DNA of 64,000 nt from DASUPK01 sp963833375 (lineage in GTDB: Bacteria; Actinomycetota; Thermoleophilia; Solirubrobacterales; 70-9). The first letter of the stretch is position 1. Each line of letters opens with the position of its first letter. Shown one piece after another: positions 16,316 through 25,734 of the stretch. The stretch is from assembly GCA_963833375.1 (NCBI GenBank), contig CAWHXR010000004.1, forward strand, positions 310,001 to 374,000, written 5' to 3'. The notes beneath the pieces were generated by a model, which saw only the letters and a list, made by a program, of their open reading frames with translations, searched no databases and had not been told where the DNA came from. The position numbers were made by a program, and so were the translations under genes.

Positions 16316-17917
16316 ATGCGACAGGTACTCCTCTACGACACGACTTTGCGCGACGGCATGCAGGGCCAGGGCATGTCCCTGTCCGCGCAGGAGAAGGTAC
16401 GCGTGGTCCGCAAGCTCGACGAGCTCGGGATCCACTTCATCGAGGCCGGGTTCCCCGGCTCCAACCCCAAGGAGCTGGAGCTGTTCGAGATGCTCGCCGA
16501 GGTGGAGCTGCAGCAGGCGGCCGTCTGCGCCTTCGGCATGACCCGCCGCCGCGACACCGAGGCGGCCGAGGACGAGGCCCTGCGCCTGCTGGCGGCCGGC
16601 TTCGCCCCGGTGGTGACGCTGGTGGGCAAGACCTGGGGCCTTCACCTGGAGAAGGTCACCAAGGTCAGCCGCGAGGAGAACCTGGCGATGATCCGCGACT
16701 CAGTCGCCTACCTGACGACGACGGGCAAGCGCGTGATCTACGACGCCGAGCACTTCTTCGACGGGTACCGCGACGATCCCGGCTACGCGCTCGAGTGCCT
16801 CCGCGCGGCGGCCGAGGCGGGCGCCGAGAACGTCACCCTCTGCGACACGAACGGATCGAGCCTCCCCGCTCAGATCGCCGAAGCGACCCAGACGATGGTC
16901 GAGGCCCTGGAAGTCTCGGTCGGGATCCACACCCACAACGACCTGGAGTGCGCCGTCGCCAACTCGCTGGCCGCGGTCGAGCAGGGCGCGAGCCTGGTGC
17001 AGGGGACGATGAACGGCATCGGCGAGCGCACCGGGAACGCCAACCTGGTTTCGATCCTGCCCGCCCTGCAGCTCAAGATGGGCTTCCGCTGCGTGGAGGA
17101 CGAGCAGCTCACGCGTCTCACCGGCATCGCCCACTTCGTCGACGAGCTGCTCAACATCACCCCGGATCCGGACCAGCCGTTCGTCGGGAGGAATGCGTTC
17201 GCCCACAAGGGCGGCATGCACGTCGCCGGCGTCAGCGCCGACGCCCGCACCTTCGAGCACATGGACCCGGCGGAGGTCGGCAACGAGCGCGAGATGGTGG
17301 TCTCGGAGCTCTCCGGCAAGGGCACGGTCCTGCAGCGCGCCGAGCGCTCGGGGATTCCACTCGACGACCAGCAGGCTGCCCGCGCCCTGCGCACCCTGAA
17401 GGAGCGCGAGCATCGCGGCTACCACTATGAGGCGGCGGACGCCTCATTCGAGTTGCTTCTTCGCAAGGAGACCGAGGGCTACGAGCCGCTCTTCCGGCTC
17501 GAAGGCTTCCGCGTCCTGGTCGAGAAGCGCGAGGACGGCAAGGTGGTCACCGAGGCGACGATCAAGGTCTGGGTCGACGGCGAGCGCTACCTCCGCACCG
17601 CCGAGGGCAACGGCCCGGTCAACGCTCTCGACAAGGCGCTGCGTGGCGCGATCATCGATCGTCACCCGCAGCTGGCGGACATCGAGCTCACCAACTACAA
17701 GGTCCGCATCCTCGACGAGCACCACGGCACCGGCGCGGTCACCCGCGTTCTGCTGGACTCCTCGGACGGCGAGCGCGGGTGGGGCTCGATCGGCGTCTCG
17801 GAGAACATCATCGAGGCATCGTGGGAGGCGCTCGTCGACTCGCTCGAGTACGCCTTCCAGCCACGGCGAGAGAGCACCTCACCGAGTGAACGAACCGATC
17901 CCGCTCGCACGACCTGA
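16316..17917 (+). CDS. cimA: (R)-citramalate synthase
   Basis: 533 residues from ATG 16316, which is preceded by AAGGAAGG; an upstream in-frame ATG at 16283 lacks a ribosome site. It condenses pyruvate with acetyl-CoA, giving 2-ketobutyrate for isoleucine without threonine. The N-terminus YDTTLRDGMQGQGMSLSAQEK (RDGMQ rather than RDGEQ) and IEAGFPGSNPKE, then CDTNGSSLP and HTHNDLECAVANS, mark the citramalate synthase branch of the LeuA family. The C-terminal LeuA-type regulatory domain contains GNGPVNALDKAL. It overlaps the following aminotransferase gene by 32 bp. Confidence 0.92.
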   Translation: MRQVLLYDTTLRDGMQGQGMSLSAQEKVRVVRKLDELGIHFIEAGFPGSNPKELELFEMLAEVELQQAAVCAFGMTRRRDTEAAEDEALRLLAAGFAPVVTLVGKTWGLHLEKVTKVSREENLAMIRDSVAYLTTTGKRVIYDAEHFFDGYRDDPGYALECLRAAAEAGAENVTLCDTNGSSLPAQIAEATQTMVEALEVSVGIHTHNDLECAVANSLAAVEQGASLVQGTMNGIGERTGNANLVSILPALQLKMGFRCVEDEQLTRLTGIAHFVDELLNITPDPDQPFVGRNAFAHKGGMHVAGVSADARTFEHMDPAEVGNEREMVVSELSGKGTVLQRAERSGIPLDDQQAARALRTLKEREHRGYHYEAADASFELLLRKETEGYEPLFRLEGFRVLVEKREDGKVVTEATIKVWVDGERYLRTAEGNGPVNALDKALRGAIIDRHPQLADIELTNYKVRILDEHHGTGAVTRVLLDSSDGERGWGSIGVSENIIEASWEALVDSLEYAFQPRRESTSPSERTDPARTT

Positions 17918-19040
17918 GCTCGGCCCGCGCGAGGAGGAGCTGCTGCTGGAGGTCGTTCGCTCCGGCTCGCTCTCCCTGGGACCGAAGCTGGAGCAGTTCG
18001 AGCGCGACTTCGCCGAGTGGCTGGGCGATGGCTACGCGCTGGCGGTCTCCAGCGGGACCGCGGCGCTGCATCTCGGGGTCAGGGCGATGGGCTGGTCCGA
18101 AGGCGACGAGATCATCACGAGCCCGCTCAGCTTCGTCGCCTCCGCCAACTGCCTGCTCTACGAGGGGGCGAAGCCCGCTTTCTGCGACATCGACCCGGTC
18201 ACCCTGACCCTGGACCCTGAGCGCGTCGACGACGCTGTGGGGGAGAGCACCGCCGGCATCCTGCCGGTCCACATCTACGGCTACCCGGCCCACCTCCCGG
18301 CGCTCGAGAGGATCGCGTCGGAGCACGAGCTCGGCATCCTGGAGGACGCCTGCCAGGCCCTCGGCGCCGTCGACCGCCTCGGACGCAAGGTCGGCATGGC
18401 CGGGAACATCTCCACCTTCGCGTTCTACGCCAACAAGCAGATGACGACGGGCGAGGGCGGGATCCTGATCACGCCGGACGAGAATGTCGCCGAGCAGGTG
18501 CGAAGCGAGCGCAATCAGGGCCGCGCCCCCGACATGGGACAGGTCGAGCACGACCGGCTCGGCTTCAACTACCGGCTCAGCGACCTGCACGCTGCGATCG
18601 GCATCGCTCAGCTCGAGCGGCTCGGCGAGATCCTGAACGCGCGGGAGAACGTCGCCGCCCTGTACAGGGAGCGGCTCACGCAGCTCGGTGCCGAGCCCGC
18701 CGGCGAGGACGACGAGCACGACATCGTCCTGCCGTGCGAGAACCGCGGCGATGAGCGCCGCAGCTGGTTCGTCTTCTGCGTCCAGCTCCCGGTGGGGAGC
18801 GACCGCGACGCCGTGATCGCCTCGCTCGCGTCGAACGGCGTCGCATCCAAGGCCTACCTGCCGTGCATCCACCTGCTGCCCCCGTATCGTGAGCGCTTCG
18901 GCTTCGAGGGGGGCGAGTTCCCGGTCGCCGAGCGGGTGGCCGATCGCTCCCTGGCCCTGCCCTTCTTCACCTCGATGAGCGAATCGCAGGTCGACCGGGT
19001 CTGCACGGCGCTCGGCGAGGCGCTCGGAATCCAGTCCTAG
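17886..19040 (+). CDS. DegT/DnrJ/EryC1/StrS family PLP aminotransferase
   Basis: 384 residues from the GTG at 17886, overlapping cimA by 32 bp. Signatures: LGPREEELLLEVVRSG at the N-terminus, AVSSGTAALHLGVRAMG (PLP phosphate site), ILPVHIYGYPAHL, EDACQALGA, and the PLP lysine in FAFYANKQMTTGEGG. Members mostly aminate nucleotide-linked keto sugars for cell-surface glycans or antibiotics, with Lys replaced by His in the dehydratase subgroup; here Lys is present. No sugar genes are next to it, so the substrate is open. A role as the missing histidinol-phosphate aminotransferase is unlikely because that enzyme is of a different family. Confidence 0.88.
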   Translation: MNEPIPLARPELGPREEELLLEVVRSGSLSLGPKLEQFERDFAEWLGDGYALAVSSGTAALHLGVRAMGWSEGDEIITSPLSFVASANCLLYEGAKPAFCDIDPVTLTLDPERVDDAVGESTAGILPVHIYGYPAHLPALERIASEHELGILEDACQALGAVDRLGRKVGMAGNISTFAFYANKQMTTGEGGILITPDENVAEQVRSERNQGRAPDMGQVEHDRLGFNYRLSDLHAAIGIAQLERLGEILNARENVAALYRERLTQLGAEPAGEDDEHDIVLPCENRGDERRSWFVFCVQLPVGSDRDAVIASLASNGVASKAYLPCIHLLPPYRERFGFEGGEFPVAERVADRSLALPFFTSMSESQVDRVCTALGEALGIQS

Positions 19041-19042
19041 AC

Positions 19043-19121
19043 TGATGCGAGGGCGCACCGACGATGAGAGGGCGCGCGACAGCGCGACCCGTCAAATGCA
19101 GGAGGAGCGACCCGTTCAATG
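19043..19121 (+). repeat. PRE palindromic element, copy 3 (nested pair)
   Basis: Outer left half TGATGCGAGGGCGCACCG (19043-19060) and outer right half ending GCGACCCGTTCAATG (19100-19121) flank a complete inner copy (19061-19099: GATGAGAGGG, arms CGCGC/GCGCG, ACCCGTCAAATG). The inner copy sits in the loop of the outer one. The right end supplies the ATG used here for argH. Confidence 0.85.
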
Positions 19122-20492
19122 ATGTCCCGCTTCGGCGAAGACCAGGACCCGCTCTTCCGGCGAATCAACTCCTCGATCTCGTTCGATTGGCGCCTGGCGT
19201 CATTCGACATCGAGCAGTCGAAGGCCCATGCTCGGGCGCTCGCCAAGCTCGGCGTGCTCGACGACGGGGAGCTCGCGGAGATCACCGGGGGGCTCGACCG
19301 CGTCGGAGGGGAGCTCGACCAGGGCAGCTTCGAGTTCCGCGAGGATGACGAGGACATCCACATGGCGATCGAGCGGCGCCTGACCGAGCTGATCGGGCCG
19401 CTTGGGGGCAAGCTCCACACGGCCCGCTCGCGGAACGACCAGGTGGCGACCGACCTGGCTCTCCTGGTCCGGGCGCACGCGGCGCGTGCGATCGCCCTGC
19501 TCGAGAGCCTGATGGAGGCGCTGGTCGCGCAGGCGGAGGCGCACCGGGACTGGCCGGCACCCGCGTACACCCACCTGCAGCGCGCGCAGCCGGTCTACCT
19601 CGGCCATCATCTCCTCGCCTACTTCTGGATGTTCCAGCGTGACGCGCGCCGCTTCTTCCGCGCCGCCGAGGCCACCACCGAGATGCCGGCCGGCTCCGGG
19701 GCGCTCGCCGGGCTGAACTGGGACGTCGACCGCGACGCGCTCGCGTCGGACCTCGGCTTCGAGCGGCCCTACGCGAACTCACTCGACGCGGTCTCGAACC
19801 GTGACTTCGCGCTCGACTACCTGTCGGCGGCTTCGATCTGTGCCATGCATCTCTCGCGCCTCGGCGGGGAGATCGTGCTCTGGTCGAGCCAGGAGTTCGG
19901 GTTCTGCGAGTTGCCCGACTCCTTCGCCTCGGGGTCGAGCATCATGCCCCAGAAGAAGAATCCGGACGCGGCGGAGCTGCTGCGCGGGAAAGCGCCGCGC
20001 GTGGCGGCCTCGCTGGCGAGCCTGCTGGGCATGATGCACGCGCTTCCCCTCGCCTACAGCAAGGACCTCCAGGAGGACAAGGAGCCGCTCTTCGACGCAA
20101 TCGACAACCTGGAGCTCTGCCTGGCGGCCGCCACCGGGATGCTCGCCGGGATCAGCTTCAACCGGGAGCGGCTCGCCGCGGCAGCGGAGGACGAGATGCT
20201 GGCGGCCACGGACCTGGCTGATGCGCTCGTCCAGGAGGGGGTGCCTTTCCGCGAGGCACACGGACTCGTCGGAGGGCTGGTCAGGGCGGCGGTCGAGTCC
20301 GGCAGGCCACTCGCCGAGCTGGCCGACTCCGAGCTCGACGGGGTGCCCGACACCGCCCGCCAGGCCGTCCTGCGCGCGCTCGAGGCCGGGAGGACCATCG
20401 AGTCCAAGGTCTCCGCCGGTGGTACCGCGTCGGGCCGGCTCTCCGAGCAACTCGAGCGGGCGCGCGAGGCGCTCACCGCACTGCGCACGTGA
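19119..20492 (+). CDS. argH: Argininosuccinate lyase
   Basis: 457 residues. Cleaves argininosuccinate to arginine and fumarate, the last step of arginine synthesis. The fumarase/aspartase superfamily signature GSSIMPQKKNPDAAELLRG is at about residues 275-293, with TARSRNDQVATDLALL and TEMPAGSGALAGLNWD. N-terminus MMSRFGEDQDPLFRRINSS: either ATG (19119 or 19122) may start, and both lie at the right edge of a PRE repeat. No other arg genes are in the window. The next gene overlaps by 4 bp. Confidence 0.96.
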   Translation: MMSRFGEDQDPLFRRINSSISFDWRLASFDIEQSKAHARALAKLGVLDDGELAEITGGLDRVGGELDQGSFEFREDDEDIHMAIERRLTELIGPLGGKLHTARSRNDQVATDLALLVRAHAARAIALLESLMEALVAQAEAHRDWPAPAYTHLQRAQPVYLGHHLLAYFWMFQRDARRFFRAAEATTEMPAGSGALAGLNWDVDRDALASDLGFERPYANSLDAVSNRDFALDYLSAASICAMHLSRLGGEIVLWSSQEFGFCELPDSFASGSSIMPQKKNPDAAELLRGKAPRVAASLASLLGMMHALPLAYSKDLQEDKEPLFDAIDNLELCLAAATGMLAGISFNRERLAAAAEDEMLAATDLADALVQEGVPFREAHGLVGGLVRAAVESGRPLAELADSELDGVPDTARQAVLRALEAGRTIESKVSAGGTASGRLSEQLERAREALTALRT

Positions 20493-21079
20493 ACCGCGAC
20501 TTCTTCGACCGCTCCGTGCACGAGGTCGCGCGCGATCTGATCGGCTGCGAGCTGGCCGTCGGCGAGACGGCAGGCGTCATCGTCGAGACGGAGGCCTACG
20601 AGGCGGCGGACCCCGCCTGCCACGCCTACATCGGGCGAACGACCCGCAACGAGGTTCTCTTTGGCCCGCCCGGGCACGCCTACGTCTACCTCTCCTACGG
20701 CATCCACTGCCTGCTGAACGCCGTCGCGGAACCCGAGGGGAGCGCCGCGGCGGTCCTGATCCGGGCCCTCGAACCCACCGAGGGGATCGACCTGATGCGC
20801 GAGCGCCGGGGACGCGAGCAGATCGATCAGCTCTGCTCGGGCCCGGGCAAGCTGACCGAGGCGCTCGGTGTGGGGCTCTCGCTGAATGGGGCGGACCTCG
20901 GCGAGCCTCCGTTCGAGATCTCTCCGCGGAGCCGCGGCTCGACGGAGACGAAGATCGTCACGGCGCCACGCATCGGGATCACCAAGGCGGCCGAGCTTCC
21001 CTGGCGCTACTGCGTCAGGGGCAGTCGCTACGTCTCGCGTCCGTGGCCGGCCACAGACGCAGTCGGGCAGGCGGCCTAG
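20489..21079 (+). CDS. 3-methyladenine DNA glycosylase (AAG/MPG type)
   Basis: 196 residues, GTG start overlapping argH. Belongs to the alkyladenine glycosylase fold: ARDLIGCELAV near the N-terminus, IVETEAYEAADPACHAYIGRT with the catalytic Glu (activating water) and the intercalating Tyr region, GHAYVYLSYGIHCLLNAV, and SGPGKLTEALG. It removes alkylated purines from DNA in base excision repair. Usual length for bacterial members (about 190-210). Converges with the penicillin-binding protein gene. Confidence 0.93.
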   Translation: MNRDFFDRSVHEVARDLIGCELAVGETAGVIVETEAYEAADPACHAYIGRTTRNEVLFGPPGHAYVYLSYGIHCLLNAVAEPEGSAAAVLIRALEPTEGIDLMRERRGREQIDQLCSGPGKLTEALGVGLSLNGADLGEPPFEISPRSRGSTETKIVTAPRIGITKAAELPWRYCVRGSRYVSRPWPATDAVGQAA

Positions 21080-21081
21080 AC

Positions 21082-24000
21082 CTAGAGCCCGGTGCCGCCG
21101 GTGCCGCCGGTGCCGCCGGTGGCTCCACCGCCACCGCCGCCACCCCCACCTCCGCCGCCGGCGGGGGCCCCGGCGTTGCCACCGCCTCCGCCGCCTCCGC
21201 CTCCGCCGGCTCCACCACCACTACCACCACCTCCACCACCGGAGGAGGAGGGCGAGTAGCTGGAGGAGCCGGATGAGGAGCCCGAGTAGGAGCCGCTGTA
21301 GGAGGAGCTCGAGCTGCTGGAGCTCGAGCTCGAGCTGCCCCTGTTGGCCGCTGCCTTGTGCTCGGAGTAGATCTGCTCGACGGTCTGCATGACCTGCCCC
21401 CAGATCAGGGCCGGGAAGGTGCCGCCGTCGACGGGACCGCCGTTGTAGTCGGTCGACATCGACTGGGTGCTGTCGGCGTGGCCAACCCAGACGCAGGCGG
21501 TGAAGTGGTCGGTGCCGCCGCAGAACCAGGCGTCGCCGTTGTTCTCGGTGGTTCCGGTCTTACCCCAGGCGTAGCCGCCGGTCTGGGCGAGCCTTCCGGT
21601 TCCGCCGAGGACGTTCTCGCGGAGGATCGTCTTGACCTCGTTGGCGACGCTCTGCGAGAGGACGCGGATCCTCTTGGGCTTGTCCTCGGCGATGGTGTGG
21701 CCATTGGGCTCGGTGATCTTGTTGATCGCGACCGGATTGAGGTCGTAGGGGCTGGTGTTGGGGCCCGGGCTCGAGTCCAGGTTGCCGCCGACGCGCTCGC
21801 CGCCGGTGGCGATCGTCTCGTAGGCGTGGGCCATCTCCAGCGGCGTGACGCCCGGATCGATCGCCCCCAAGACCATCGAGGGGTTCGTCGAGAAGTGGGT
21901 CTGGATACCCATCTGGTGCGCGGTATGGGCGATCCGCTTGGTGCCGCCCCGGACGGCGGGGCTGCCCCCGCAGCCGGAGACGCAGCGCAGCGTGCGACCG
22001 AGGGCGAGCTCCGCGTAGACGGAGTTGTCCGAGTGGACGGTCGCCGTCTCCAGGCTGGAGCTGCCGTAGTACTCGTCGCTGTAGTTGTGGACGTCGAAGA
22101 CCTCGTGCTTCGAGACCTTGAAGATCTTCTCGTTCGAGGCGTAGCTGGTCCCCGGCGAGATCCCCTGGCTCAGCGCGGTCGCGAGGGTGAACGGCTTGAA
22201 CGAGGAGCCGGGCTGGCGGTGTCCGTTGGTTGCCAGGTTGAAGGGGTGCCTCTGGTAGTCGTTGCCGCCGACCATCGCCTTGACCTCGCCCGTGGCATTG
22301 TCGATCACCACCACCGAGGCGGTCGGGGCGACGCCTGAGAGCGTGCTCTGCGCGATCTCCTGCGCGGCGTTCTGCATGTCGAGGTCGAGGGAGCTGTGGA
22401 CCTGGAGACCGCCGCCGAAGGCGCGGCCGGGGCCGTAGAGGTCCACGACCTGCTGGCGCAGCCAGGAGTTGAAGTAGGGGGAGAGCGAGTCGTCACTTGG
22501 GTGCTCGATCTCGGATGCGACCGGGATCTGGGTCTGAATCCCCTGCTCGTACTCCTGCTCCGTGATGTCGCCCTGGTCGAGCATGTCCTTGAGGACCAGG
22601 TTCCGGCGGTCAGTCGCCGCCTGCGGATTGATCCTGGGGGAGAACGCCGACGGCGAGGCGATGATGCCCGCGAGCATCGCCGCCTCGGGCGGCGTCAGGT
22701 CGTTGGCGCAGGTCTCATGGCCGCTCCGGCCGCAGCCGGCGTGGTTCCAGCCGAAGTACGTGTGGGCCGCGGCCTCGATGCCGTAGGCGCCTTCGCCGAA
22801 GTAGATGGTGTTGAGGTACTCGGTGAGGATCTTGTCCTTGTCCCACTTGTGCTCGAGGTGGTAGGCGAGCGCGGCCTCGCGGAACTTCTCGAAGATCGTT
22901 CGAGTGCCCTGCGCCTCGATCGCGTTCTTGACGAACTGCTCGGTGATCGTCGAGGCGCCCTGGGTCGAGCCGCCCGGGAGGACGTCGGCGAGACCGGCGC
23001 GGAACATGCCCTGGATGTCGACGCCGTTGTGCTCGTAGAAGCGCCGGTCCTCGATTGCGACGGCCGCCTGCTTCATATAGGGCGAGATCTGGTCGGAGTC
23101 GAGGAGGACCCGCTGGTTGTTGTTGAGCAGCGTGCCGATCTTGTTGCCCTGGTCGTCGAGGACAACGGAGTTCTGGGCGGTCTCGAACTCCTTCTTGTTC
23201 TCGAGCTGCGGCAGGTCCTGCGAGATCGCCATCATCATCCCGAAGAAGGTCGAGACGATCGCCAGCAGGCCGAGGCCGGCGAGGATGACCAGCAGGCGGA
23301 GCTTCTTGATCCGCCCCGGCTTGGGCTTGCGGGGCCTGCGTGAGCTGATCCGGCGGGGGAGACGCGGGGGAGGCGGCTTGCCGGCGCCATCGCCCGGCTG
23401 GGTCTGCGGCACCCGAGCCGGGACGCGCTCCCGGAGGGCCTGGACGCGGTCGCGGCTCTCCGCGATCCGCTCGCCGCCGACCCGGCGCAGGTTCTCGATC
23501 CCGCCGCGGAAAGCGTGCCTGAGGGCCGAACCGCGACGCGCCACGCCGCTCTTCTGCGGCTGGTGCTCGAGCAGCGACTCGAAGTCGACCTCCTCGTCGG
23601 CCTGATCGCGCTCGAGACGCTCCCTCTCGACGTCGAGGTCGAGGATCGGGCTGGGGCGCCTGGCGGCCCGCCGGCGAGCCTCCTTCGCGAAGTTGCGCGC
23701 CTCGCCCGGCGTCGGCGGGCCGGCGGGCCCGGGATCGCGGTCGCGGAGGGGGGAGAGGCTGCCGGGCTCGAAGGCGTCGTCGCCGAGGCTGAGCCAGTCG
23801 CCCTCGTCGAGAGAAGTGCGGGCGGACCCACCCGAGCCAATGCCCCCGGAGCCGTCGCCGCCCACGCTGCCACGCGATCCGTTACCCCGGACGTTTCCGC
23901 GCGAGCCGGTCGGGCGGCCGCCGTTCCTCGGGCGCTCGGGCCGCTCCGCGACCTCGTCGAAACCGTGATCGAGCTCGGCCAGCTGGCGGCCCTTGCCGCG

Positions 24001-24090
24001 CTCGGGAACCTTCTCCGGCTCGCGGGATGCAGTCCGCGAAGCCGGTCGGCCCCGGTCTACGTCGAAGTCGAAATCGAAGTCGTCTGTCAT
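21082..24090 (-). CDS. Bifunctional class A penicillin-binding protein (PBP1 type)
   Basis: 1002 residues. Layout: a long disordered, charged cytoplasmic N-terminus (1 to about 255), one membrane anchor (LRLLVILAGLGLLAIVS and on), a GT51 transglycosylase domain with EDRRFYEHNGVD and GASTITEQFVKNA, a transpeptidase domain with SSFK (GSSFKPFTLATAL), SDN (HSDNSVYAEL) and KTGTT motifs, then a low-complexity tail of Ser runs followed by about 60 nearly pure Gly residues. It polymerises and crosslinks peptidoglycan. All catalytic motifs are intact. The 250-residue N-terminal extension and Ser/Gly tail are longer than usual. Converges with the glycosylase gene, 2 bp apart. Confidence 0.95.
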   Translation of the reverse strand: MTDDFDFDFDVDRGRPASRTASREPEKVPERGKGRQLAELDHGFDEVAERPERPRNGGRPTGSRGNVRGNGSRGSVGGDGSGGIGSGGSARTSLDEGDWLSLGDDAFEPGSLSPLRDRDPGPAGPPTPGEARNFAKEARRRAARRPSPILDLDVERERLERDQADEEVDFESLLEHQPQKSGVARRGSALRHAFRGGIENLRRVGGERIAESRDRVQALRERVPARVPQTQPGDGAGKPPPPRLPRRISSRRPRKPKPGRIKKLRLLVILAGLGLLAIVSTFFGMMMAISQDLPQLENKKEFETAQNSVVLDDQGNKIGTLLNNNQRVLLDSDQISPYMKQAAVAIEDRRFYEHNGVDIQGMFRAGLADVLPGGSTQGASTITEQFVKNAIEAQGTRTIFEKFREAALAYHLEHKWDKDKILTEYLNTIYFGEGAYGIEAAAHTYFGWNHAGCGRSGHETCANDLTPPEAAMLAGIIASPSAFSPRINPQAATDRRNLVLKDMLDQGDITEQEYEQGIQTQIPVASEIEHPSDDSLSPYFNSWLRQQVVDLYGPGRAFGGGLQVHSSLDLDMQNAAQEIAQSTLSGVAPTASVVVIDNATGEVKAMVGGNDYQRHPFNLATNGHRQPGSSFKPFTLATALSQGISPGTSYASNEKIFKVSKHEVFDVHNYSDEYYGSSSLETATVHSDNSVYAELALGRTLRCVSGCGGSPAVRGGTKRIAHTAHQMGIQTHFSTNPSMVLGAIDPGVTPLEMAHAYETIATGGERVGGNLDSSPGPNTSPYDLNPVAINKITEPNGHTIAEDKPKRIRVLSQSVANEVKTILRENVLGGTGRLAQTGGYAWGKTGTTENNGDAWFCGGTDHFTACVWVGHADSTQSMSTDYNGGPVDGGTFPALIWGQVMQTVEQIYSEHKAAANRGSSSSSSSSSSSSYSGSYSGSSSGSSSYSPSSSGGGGGGSGGGAGGGGGGGGGGNAGAPAGGGGGGGGGGGGATGGTGGTGGTGL

Positions 24091-24316
24091 GTCGCGTAGG
24101 GCGACGCTAGGCTGCCCGGGCCGCGCCCGGCTCCAAATGCGCCTGATCGTGAATCTAGGGGCATCTCCTCAAACGGTCGCGTTGACGCGTGCCCTCGGAT
24201 CGACTGTGCCCGGCCAGGCGGAAGTGGGCAGTCTAGCATTGGCCCCATGACGGAATTCGGGGCCCCGCCGAGCGTTTTCGCGGTCGCCCGCGCCTTGCCG
24301 CTGGCCGTGCTCACGC

Positions 24317-25489
24317 ATGGCTGACCTCGACATCCTCAGGCGCGGGACCGAGGAGGTCCTGCCGGAGGGACGGCTGGAGGAGCAGCTCGCCTCGGGCAAT
24401 CCGCTCCGCGTCAAGCTGGGAATCGACCCGACGGCGCCCGACATCCACCTCGGCCACGTCGTGGTCCTCACCAAGCTGGCGCAGTTCCAGGAGCAGGGGC
24501 ACCAGGTGGTCCTGATCATCGGCGACTACACGGCGAGGGTCGGCGATCCCAGCGGGCGGGACACGCAGCGCCCGATCCTCACCCTGGAGGAGATCGAAGC
24601 CAACGCGAAGACGTTCCAGGATCAAGCCTTCAAGGTGCTGGACCGCGATCGGACCGAGGTGCGGTTCAACAGCGAGTGGCTCGACATGCCGGTACAGGAG
24701 CTCTTCCAGCTGATGGCCAAAGTCACCGTCGCCCGGCTGCTGGAGAGAGAGGACTTCACGAAAAGGATGAAGGCCGATCGGCCGATCTCGTCGCTCGAGC
24801 TTCTCTATCCCATCCTGCAGGGCTACGACTCCGTCGCCGTCCGGTCGGACGTCGAGCTGGGGGGGACCGACCAGAAGTTCAACCTGCTCTTCGCACGGGA
24901 CATCCAGCGCGCCTACGACCTGCCCGAGCAGTCGATCATCACCCTGCCGATCCTGCCGGGGATCGACGGGGTCCGGAGGATGAGCAAGTCGCTGGGCAAC
25001 TACGTCGGAGTGACCGATCCGCCGGAGGAGATGTTCGGGAAGCTGATGCGGATGCCCGACGAGGCCATGGGCACCTACTACGAGCTGCTCCTGGGCGAAC
25101 CCGCGCCCGAGGGTGACCCGATGGGAGCCAAGCGGGCCCTGGCGCGGCGGATCGTGGAGCGTTTCCACGGCGCGGCGGCGGGCGAGGCGGCCGAGGCGCG
25201 CTTCGACACCGTCCATGTCGCCCGCGAGATCCCGGAGGACATCCCCGAGGTCTCGCTCGCCGAGGCCGACGGCGTGCAGCCGAATGGCGGTGAGGTGCAC
25301 CTGCCCGCGCTGATCGCCGGGGTGTTCGACATCTCCAGCAGCGAGGCGCGGCGCCTGATCGCGCAGGGAGGCGTGAAGCTCGACGGCGAGGGGCTGCCGT
25401 CGGAGAGCCTCGATCTGCCCGTAGGCGAGCTCGGCGGCCGCGTCCTGCAGGTCGGCAAGCGGCGCTTCGTCCGCCTGCTGGCTCCCTGA
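24317..25489 (+). CDS. tyrS: Tyrosyl-tRNA synthetase
   Basis: 390 residues. Class I synthetase with the HIGH-like motif in PDIHLGHVVVLTKLAQFQ (about 39-56), the KMSKS loop as RRMSKSLGNYVG (about 225-236), and a C-terminal S4-like RNA-binding domain starting about 325 (DISSSEARRLIAQGGVKLDGE). The KMSKS-type loop and length point to the TyrZ-like subgroup. The 226-bp divergent region to the PBP gene (24091-24316) holds no T-box features that I can see, only a possible TAGCAT -10 near 24233. It lies immediately upstream of the rRNA operon. Confidence 0.95.
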   Translation: MADLDILRRGTEEVLPEGRLEEQLASGNPLRVKLGIDPTAPDIHLGHVVVLTKLAQFQEQGHQVVLIIGDYTARVGDPSGRDTQRPILTLEEIEANAKTFQDQAFKVLDRDRTEVRFNSEWLDMPVQELFQLMAKVTVARLLEREDFTKRMKADRPISSLELLYPILQGYDSVAVRSDVELGGTDQKFNLLFARDIQRAYDLPEQSIITLPILPGIDGVRRMSKSLGNYVGVTDPPEEMFGKLMRMPDEAMGTYYELLLGEPAPEGDPMGAKRALARRIVERFHGAAAGEAAEARFDTVHVAREIPEDIPEVSLAEADGVQPNGGEVHLPALIAGVFDISSSEARRLIAQGGVKLDGEGLPSESLDLPVGELGGRVLQVGKRRFVRLLAP

Positions 25490-25541
25490 AGCCGGGAGTT
25501 TGCAGGGACGTTTCCGCCGCCCGGTTTCTTGGCTCGGCTGC

Positions 25542-25570
25542 TCGACCTCACCCCTGTCGCTGGCTATACT
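25542..25570 (+). promoter_or_regulatory. Probable rRNA operon promoter
   Basis: TCGACC (25542-25547), 17-bp spacer, TATACT (25565-25570). Four of six -35 positions and a good -10 match the sigma70 consensus. It is the only convincing promoter between tyrS and the 16S processing stem. Predicted start near 25577. Confidence 0.55.
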
Positions 25571-25576
25571 TCTCGG

Positions 25577-25680
25577 TCGCTCTTGCTACGGATCACGAAA
25601 GGAGCAACCTCGTAAGAGGAGTCCAAGTCGGCCGGGATCTCGGCCGTGCGGTACCGGGCCCCTCGGCGAGGGGCCTTTTT
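25577..25680 (+). ncRNA. Structured rRNA leader or small RNA ending in an intrinsic terminator
   Basis: From the predicted start the RNA has CCTC-GTAA-GAGG (25608-25619, GNRA loop), CGGCCG-GGATCT-CGGCCG (25629-25646) and a strong terminator (25657-25680). This may be a stand-alone small RNA or an attenuator-like leader through which rRNA transcription must pass. No encoded peptide is evident. Confidence 0.4.
25657..25680 (+). terminator. Intrinsic terminator ahead of the 16S gene
   Basis: GGCCCCTC (25657-25664), GGC loop, GAGGGGCC (25668-25675), followed by TTTTT. It lies 240 bp before the mature 16S 5' end and 59 bp before the processing stem. Confidence 0.75.
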
Positions 25681-25734
25681 CGTGAACGAAGCCTGAGGAG
25701 TGAGGCGACGAGACCCGTCGACCCCGCCGAGCGG

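Noticed and set aside
17886..19040. The DegT-family gene as the missing histidinol-phosphate aminotransferase
   Set aside because: It belongs to the sugar aminotransferase family by YANKQMTTGEGG and VSSGTAALHLG; HisC is a different fold-type I family.
24091..24316. tyrS T-box or other riboswitch in the PBP-tyrS gap
   Set aside because: No GGTGGNACCGCG-like antiterminator or specifier region was seen; only a possible -10 element.
25577..25680. T-box riboswitch between tyrS and the rRNA operon
   Set aside because: TGCGGTACC before a terminator recalls the antiterminator bulge, but the leader is far too short for stem I and a specifier loop, and the gene downstream is rRNA.
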